Assembly (NCBI GenBank): GCA_934630495.1
Contig: CAKTVW010000017.1
Span: forward strand, 1 to 46,664
Direction: 5' to 3'
DNA: 46,664 nt
DNA from: an uncultured Oscillospiraceae bacterium
GTDB taxonomy: Bacteria > Bacillota > Clostridia > Oscillospirales > Oscillospiraceae
Shown piece after piece: positions 42,620 through 46,664 of this stretch. The number at the start of each line of letters is the position of its first letter. Within the stretch, counting starts at the first letter, position 1. The notes under the pieces were generated by a model. It did no database searches. It saw only the letters and a list, made by a program, of their open reading frames with translations, and had not been told where the DNA came from. A program made the position numbers and the translations under genes.

Positions 42620-43654
42620 ATGGAAATCGGAAAAAAGATCCGGGAGCTTCGCACGGCAAGAGGGATCACGCAGGAGACGCTTGCCGCCGAGCTGTCCGTT
42701 ACGCCGCAGGCCATCTCCAAATGGGAGTGTGACATGACCACGCCCGACATCCAGCTTTTACCGCAGATCGCGATCTATTTCGGCGTGACCGTCGACGAGC
42801 TGTTCTGTCTGACGGATGAAAACGAGCTGGAACGCATTCAGAATATGGTCTGGGACAGCAGACTGCTGTCTCCGGGGGAGCTGGAGCGCGCCGTGCGCTT
42901 TCTCGCCGCCAAGGCCGAATCGGGCTATCGTGCCGACCGCTGTTACTGTCTGCTGGCACAGCTTCACAATCATCAGGCTCAGCAGCACCGACTGCTTGCG
43001 GCCGAATACGCGAAAAAATCGCTCGCCGTCGGTCCCGAGGAAAAGGACGCACACAGCGAGCTATGCGAGGCGATGGGCGGCGCGATGCCCGACTGGTGCG
43101 GGCGCAACCGCTACAAGCTGATCGAATATTATGAGGAATTTCTGAAAAAGCATCCCGACTATCCGCGCGGCTATCTCTGGATGCTAGACAATCTGATCGC
43201 GGACCATCGGCTCAGCGAGGCGGAAGCCTATCTTGAAAAAATGGCAAAGGTCGATCATTCGTTCCGCGTTCCGCTCTATCGCGGTATCCTTCTGCGGGCC
43301 GCCGGCCGCTTCGAGGAAGCGGAGCGCTGCCTCTCGGAAATGGAACAGCAGTACGCCGATGACTGGATGGTCAGTCTCTCGCTGGGCGACCTTGCCGCAG
43401 AGCGTCAGGAGTATGACACGGCGATCGCCTACTACCGCAGAGCACTGACACAGCAGGAAAAGCCGCGCTATGCGGATTCCTACGAATCGATCGCCCAGAT
43501 CTATATCATCCAGAAGAATTATGAAGGCGCGATCGCCGCCTATGAGGAGGAGCTGGAGCTGTTCCGAAACGAATGGGGCTTTACGGAAGGCGAAAGCGCC
43601 GACAAGATCCGACGCGAGATCACACGCCTGAAGGCAAAGGCGAAGCAGAGCTGA
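42620..43654 (+). CDS. XRE-type HTH regulator with TPR repeats
   Basis: 344 residues; AAGGAG precedes the ATG. HTH domain at ~4-62 (GKKIRELRTARGITQETLAA ... VTPQAISKWECD), then TPR-like helical pairs from ~100 to 340 with repeated EEAERCL and YDTAIAYYRRAL patterns. The layout resembles Rgg/PlcR-like sensors in which TPRs bind a peptide or protein, but family assignment is not certain. No adjacent peptide pheromone gene was found. It stands between a MITE-like repeat and gapA (convergent). Confidence 0.85.
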   Translation: MEIGKKIRELRTARGITQETLAAELSVTPQAISKWECDMTTPDIQLLPQIAIYFGVTVDELFCLTDENELERIQNMVWDSRLLSPGELERAVRFLAAKAESGYRADRCYCLLAQLHNHQAQQHRLLAAEYAKKSLAVGPEEKDAHSELCEAMGGAMPDWCGRNRYKLIEYYEEFLKKHPDYPRGYLWMLDNLIADHRLSEAEAYLEKMAKVDHSFRVPLYRGILLRAAGRFEEAERCLSEMEQQYADDWMVSLSLGDLAAERQEYDTAIAYYRRALTQQEKPRYADSYESIAQIYIIQKNYEGAIAAYEEELELFRNEWGFTEGESADKIRREITRLKAKAKQS

Positions 43655-43669
43655 TGTACTTTCTTGATG

Positions 43670-43691
43670 AAAGCCGTTAATAATCGGCTTT
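43670..43691 (+). other. Small hairpin after the HTH-TPR gene
   Basis: AAAGCCG (43670-43676) and CGGCTTT (43685-43691), 15 bases after the stop. No T tract beyond the stem; the stronger terminator at 43711 follows. Confidence 0.4.
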
Positions 43692-43710
43692 CGGCGCAGC
43701 TTCACAGAAC

Positions 43711-43750
43711 AAAAGGCCTCCTGCGGAATACTCCGCAGGAGGCCCCTTTT
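43711..43750. terminator. Bidirectional terminator between HTH-TPR gene and gapA
   Basis: AAAAGGCCTCCTGCGGA and TCCGCAGGAGGCC-CC-TTTT form a 13-bp GC-rich stem with A and T tracts at the base, so it can end transcription from both convergent genes. Confidence 0.9.
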
Positions 43751-43765
43751 AATACAAGTCTTGAA

Positions 43766-44797
43766 TTACAGCAGGTTGGAGAAGTGCTTGATGGTGCGGA
43801 CCATCTGAGAAACGTAGGAGTTCTCGTTGTCGTACCAAGAAACGACCTGGACCTGCGTCGTGCCGTTGTCAAGGTTGATCGCCATGGTCTGCGTAGCATC
43901 GAACAGGGAGCCGAAGCGCATACCGATAACATCGGAAGAAACGATCTGATCTTCATTGTAGCCGAAGGACTCGGTGGCTTCCTTCTTCATCTGCGCGTTG
44001 ATCTCGTCGACGGAGACAGTGCCCTTGACGATCGCGTTCAGGATGGTGGTGGAGCCGGTGGGAGTCGGGACACGCTGTGCAGCGCCGATGAGCTTGCCGT
44101 TCAGCTCGGGGATAACGAGGCCGATCGCCTTGGCAGCGCCGGTGGAGTTCGGGACGATGTTGACAGCGCCTGCACGGCTGCGGCGGAGGTCGCCCTTACG
44201 CTGCGGGCCGTCGAGGATCATCTGGTCGCCGGTGTAGGCATGGATGGTGCACATGATGCCGGACTCGATGGGAGCAAGGTCGTTCAGGGCCTTTGCCATC
44301 GGAGCGAGGCAGTTGGTGGTGCAGGAAGCGGCGGAGATGATGTTGTCTTCCTTGGTCAGCGTCTCGTGGTTGACGTTATAAACGATGGTCGGCAGATCGT
44401 TTCCGGCAGGAGCGGAGATAACGACCTTCTTAGCGCCGGCATCAATATGAGCCTGTGCCTTTGCCTTGCTGGTATAGAAGCCGGTGCACTCGAGAACGAC
44501 GTCGACACCCAGCTTGCCCCAGGGCAGCTCGGCAGCGTTGGGCATCTTGTAAATAACGATCTTCTTGCCGTCGACAACGATGTAATTGTCTTCGCCTTCG
44601 CCCTCGTTGAAGTCGACCGTGTGACCCATAGCAACGTAGTTGCCCTGCGTGGAGTCGTACTTCAGCAGATGCGCCAGCATCTTAGCGGAGGTCAGATCGT
44701 TGATGGCAACGACCTCGTAGCCCTCTGCGCCGAACATCTGACGGAATGCCAGACGACCGATACGGCCAAAACCATTGATAGCAACTTTTACAGACAT
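43766..44797 (-). CDS. gapA: Glyceraldehyde-3-phosphate dehydrogenase
   Basis: 343 residues from the ATG at 44797 (MSVKVAINGFGRIGRLAFRQ), behind GGAGG; the frame extends further but lacks support. NAD-binding GFGRIGR, catalytic Cys159 in SAASCTTNCLAP, and the catalytic-domain segments RVPTPTGSTT and SWYDNENSYVSQM. Type I GAPDH, glycolytic. Own promoter upstream and terminator downstream, so it is monocistronic. Confidence 0.97.
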   Translation of the reverse strand: MSVKVAINGFGRIGRLAFRQMFGAEGYEVVAINDLTSAKMLAHLLKYDSTQGNYVAMGHTVDFNEGEGEDNYIVVDGKKIVIYKMPNAAELPWGKLGVDVVLECTGFYTSKAKAQAHIDAGAKKVVISAPAGNDLPTIVYNVNHETLTKEDNIISAASCTTNCLAPMAKALNDLAPIESGIMCTIHAYTGDQMILDGPQRKGDLRRSRAGAVNIVPNSTGAAKAIGLVIPELNGKLIGAAQRVPTPTGSTTILNAIVKGTVSVDEINAQMKKEATESFGYNEDQIVSSDVIGMRFGSLFDATQTMAINLDNGTTQVQVVSWYDNENSYVSQMVRTIKHFSNLL

Positions 44798-44863
44798 TGT
44801 AGATTCCTCCAGTTTTCTGCGCGGGATGAGCCGCGCATATTTTTTCACACACGTTTATTATAT

Positions 44864-44892
44864 ACCATACTTTCGCTGTTGGCAACTGTCAA
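44864..44892 (-). promoter_or_regulatory. gapA promoter
   Basis: On the minus strand TTGACA (44892-44887), a 17-base spacer and TATGGT (44869-44864). A second, better -10 (TATAAT) lies further downstream but at too long a spacing. Confidence 0.65.
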
Positions 44893-44945
44893 ATTCCATC
44901 AAATTTTGCCGGTTCAAATCGGATTTTTGAGAAAAAATGCAGCGC

Positions 44946-45206
44946 TTACAGAATTTTCAGTTCCCGAAGCCTTGCAAGGAACTCCGAAACGTCGCCGCGG
45001 ATCGTCTCGACCGGGGCATCGTACTCGGCAAGGAGCTTCTGCACGATCGTCTCTTCGCTCTCCGCCTCCGGCAGCATTTTCCAGATCTCCGCACCCACGT
45101 CGTTCAGCGTAAGCATCCCGTTCATGTCCAGCGCCGTTTTCCCCGTCGGAACGAGCAGGGTGTCCCCCGCGATCTCCCGCAGTACAAACTCACGTTTGAT
45201 CTTCAT
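44946..45206 (-). CDS. PqqD-like RiPP recognition protein
   Basis: 86 residues matching the PqqD fold: REIAGDTLLVPTGKTALDMNGMLTLNDVGAEIW then a helical part ending SEFLARLRELKIL. PqqD proteins are the precursor-recognition elements that bring a leader peptide to its radical SAM enzyme. The start overlaps the radical SAM gene by 17 bases behind GGGAGG, so the pair is coupled. No precursor gene is visible in the 97-base gap to gapA. Confidence 0.85.
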   Translation of the reverse strand: MKIKREFVLREIAGDTLLVPTGKTALDMNGMLTLNDVGAEIWKMLPEAESEETIVQKLLAEYDAPVETIRGDVSEFLARLRELKIL

Positions 45207-46317
45207 TGCTATCCTCCCTTATTTTCATTCGCTCCGCGCGCATGGCCTCGAGATAAGCCTTCCCCATGCGGCAGATATATTCCGGGACGCCGTCGAAGCG
45301 CCCCGTCTCACAGCGGCATTTTGCGGCGCAGACCTGGCACACCTTCCGCTCCGTGCACGACGCGCATTTCGCGGGAAGCCGTATCTGCGCCGTTCGTTCG
45401 CGCAAAAGCTCCCATGCCTCGGCAAAGCCGCCGGCAGGCAGCACAATCGACGGTTCGGGCATCTGCCCGCACGGCAGCATTCTCCCGTCCCATGTCATCC
45501 AGAAGGACGTCACGCCCGCGCGGCAGGTGATCCCCTCGCCCTCCGCAGATAAGCCGCAGTCGTCCTCCTGTTCGGCGGTCCCTGCGCACAGCGCGTCAGC
45601 ACGGCGGCAGAACGCGCCGCGTTCCAGCGTCAGACGCTGAAACTCCGCAGAAAACCGCCCCGCCTCCTCCGGTGTAAAGCGGAAGTTCTCACCGACGCGC
45701 TCGGGATGCGCGCGCAGCGGCGGAAACATATACGACACAGCGACCGCGTTCGCCCCGACGCGCTCCGCCTCGCGCAGAACGCCCGACAGCTCTGCGCAGT
45801 TGGCGGGTGTCATCGACATCGTGACCCGTACGTCCACGCCCGCCTCGCGCAATGCGCGGATGTTTTCGACCACGCGATCGTAGGCCGGGACGCCGCACAG
45901 CCGTTCATAGGCCTCGTTGTTCGCACCGTAGAGCGAAATGCTGACGCGCACCGGCGGCGCTTGGAGCAAAAGCTCCCGCAGCTCCCCCTGCAAAAGATAG
46001 CCGTTGGAATTGATCGAAAGGACAAAGCCCATCTTCTGAATTTCGCGGTAGATCAGCGGAAAATCGGGGCGCAGCGTCGGCTCTCCGCCGGTCAGCAGGA
46101 GGAAAACCGTCCCGGCATGCTTCGCCTGCTCGGCAAGCGTCAGCCACTCGTCGGCGGACAGCTCTCTTCCGCGTCGTTTCTGCTCCGCTTCGGTCAGATG
46201 CACATAGCACATTTTACAGTTAAAATTGCAGCGTGGCGTCAGCTCGAACGTCCCGGCGATCGGCAGGCCGAGCTTTTTCCCCTTTGCGTGCAAATACTTT
46301 GAAAGGATCGGTTCCAC
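45190..46317 (-). CDS. Radical SAM/SPASM peptide maturase
   Basis: 375 residues from a GTG at 46317, 9 bases after GGAGGG. The radical SAM cluster is C30-x3-C34-x2-C37 (PRCNFNCKMCYVH), followed by the SAM-binding LLTGGEPTLR. The C-terminal part has the SPASM Cys set (CRAGVTSFWMTWDGRMLPCG, then CASC, CQVC and CAAKCRC), expected to hold auxiliary Fe-S clusters. With the coupled PqqD-like protein it should modify a ribosomal peptide. Its promoter lies only ~26 bases upstream of the start, so no precursor can precede it in the transcript. Substrate unknown. Confidence 0.88.
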   Translation of the reverse strand: MEPILSKYLHAKGKKLGLPIAGTFELTPRCNFNCKMCYVHLTEAEQKRRGRELSADEWLTLAEQAKHAGTVFLLLTGGEPTLRPDFPLIYREIQKMGFVLSINSNGYLLQGELRELLLQAPPVRVSISLYGANNEAYERLCGVPAYDRVVENIRALREAGVDVRVTMSMTPANCAELSGVLREAERVGANAVAVSYMFPPLRAHPERVGENFRFTPEEAGRFSAEFQRLTLERGAFCRRADALCAGTAEQEDDCGLSAEGEGITCRAGVTSFWMTWDGRMLPCGQMPEPSIVLPAGGFAEAWELLRERTAQIRLPAKCASCTERKVCQVCAAKCRCETGRFDGVPEYICRMGKAYLEAMRAERMKIREDSNEDQT

Positions 46318-46342
46318 GGGTGCTTCCCTCCCCCGTTATTCT

Positions 46343-46371
46343 TTTATAAGGCTTATACTAGAATCTGTTAA
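46343..46371 (-). promoter_or_regulatory. Promoter of the radical SAM unit
   Basis: On the minus strand TTAACA (46371-46366), a 17-base spacer and TATAAA (46348-46343), just outside the MITE-like copy B and overlapping its flanking AAAAAGCTT repeat by two bases. Confidence 0.65.
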
Positions 46372-46391
46372 AAAGCTTGAAAAGCTTTTTC
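46370..46391. repeat. Left flank of repeat copy B (direct repeat of 46644-46664)
   Basis: AAAAAGCTTG, five A, GCTTTTT. Almost the same sequence (four A instead of five in the centre) borders the other end of copy B at 46644-46664. The arms AAAAAGCTT/AAGCTTTTT make a hairpin. It may be a duplicated insertion target. Confidence 0.6.
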
Positions 46392-46643
46392 AGACTGTCA
46401 AGAAAGTCCGGAATCGTCAAAATCGGTTCACTTTTTTATGGATTTTCAGCTCCTGCGTTTTAATTCAAAAAGCAGAATATCTCGAATTATATAATGCAAA
46501 AAAATGCTTGCTTCGCAAGGATTTTGACTTACTGCGCAACTCACGCCCTACCGTACTTCAGTACGCCGACGGGCGTGAGTTGCTTGTCTTCCGAACTTTT
46601 TAGCAGTCTGTCAGCGTGCCGAAAAGGGTTTTTCGACACGCTG
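46392..46643 (-). repeat. MITE-like structured repeat, copy B
   Basis: 252 bp, the reverse complement of the element at 42251-42506. Ends CAGACTGTC (46392-46400) and GACACGCTG (46635-46643). The long stem here is GCAACTCACGCCC/GGGCGTGAGTTGC: relative to copy A, two base pairs changed on both arms together. The terminal hairpin is longer than in copy A (AGCGTGTCGAAAA/TTTTCGGCACGCT). No gene is supported inside it. Confidence 0.85.
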
Positions 46644-46664
46644 AAAAAGCTTGAAAAGCTTTTT
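46644..46664. repeat. Right flank of repeat copy B
   Basis: AAAAAGCTTGAAAAGCTTTT, direct repeat of 46370-46391; cut by the window end. Confidence 0.6.

Noticed and set aside
43664..45112. 482-residue plus-strand frame across gapA
   Set aside because: Antisense to a certain GAPDH gene, crosses its terminator and promoter.
1..46664. tRNA or rRNA genes
   Set aside because: No cloverleaf with a TTC-G-A-type T loop and CCA-type acceptor, and no rRNA-like sequence, was recognised by eye on either strand.

Overview
The window looks like part of a chromosome of an uncultured or gut-type Clostridia, most likely Oscillospirales (Oscillospiraceae-like). It is GC-rich with strong GGAGG ribosome binding sites and clean TTGACA-N17-TATAAT promoters. 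It carries SLH-anchored surface proteins, a Firmicute-type dcw cluster, an MurE with the DNPR motif of meso-diaminopimelate enzymes, and a PASTA-bearing division PBP. This is inference from gene content; no rRNA or other marker was seen.

Region 1 (110-23628) is the most interesting part. I read it as one vitamin B12 (cobalamin) capture-and-uptake locus. Two divergent cobalamin riboswitches (6690-6966 minus, 7221-7451 plus), each with its own near-consensus promoter and a downstream intrinsic terminator, face away from each other. The minus switch controls a 2137-residue SLH protein with two DUF4430-like domains and a beta-propeller. The plus switch heads a run of nine genes: a DUF4430 protein, an alpha/alpha-toroid lipoprotein, a MoxR ATPase, a DUF58 protein, a membrane transglutaminase-fold protein with Asp in place of the catalytic Cys, a second SLH beta-propeller protein of 1724 residues, a small DUF4430 protein, and a complete ECF transporter (EcfT, a fused two-ATPase EcfA, and an S component). 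DUF4430 and the alpha/alpha toroid are the two domains of animal intrinsic factor/transcobalamin, and a surface beta-propeller (BtuG) captures B12 in Bacteroides. The working model is that S-layer proteins catch cobalamin outside, membrane-tethered transcobalamin-like parts pass it inward, and the ECF transporter imports it.

Region 2 (23649-29021) is a mixed accessory stretch: an LCP-family wall enzyme, several very small genes (a Cys/Gly-rich YjcZ-like membrane peptide, a 73-residue conserved-looking protein, a 40-residue secreted or membrane peptide), and an AT-rich island with a double zinc-ribbon membrane protein and a tyrosine recombinase.

Region 3 (29068-42109, minus strand) is the division and cell wall cluster, transcribed mraZ-rsmH-ftsL-pbp-murE-mraY-ftsW-murG-murA-ftsQ-ftsZ. 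It has a clear MraZ operator (five hexamers at 10-bp spacing), a -35/-10 promoter, a strong terminator between ftsL and pbp, and a separate ftsZ promoter. murC, murD, murF and ftsA are not in the cluster.

Region 4 (42251-46664) is framed by two inverted copies of a structured ~254-bp MITE-like repeat with imperfect terminal inverted repeats. Between them lie an HTH-TPR regulator, gapA, and a two-gene radical SAM/SPASM plus PqqD-like unit with no visible precursor peptide.
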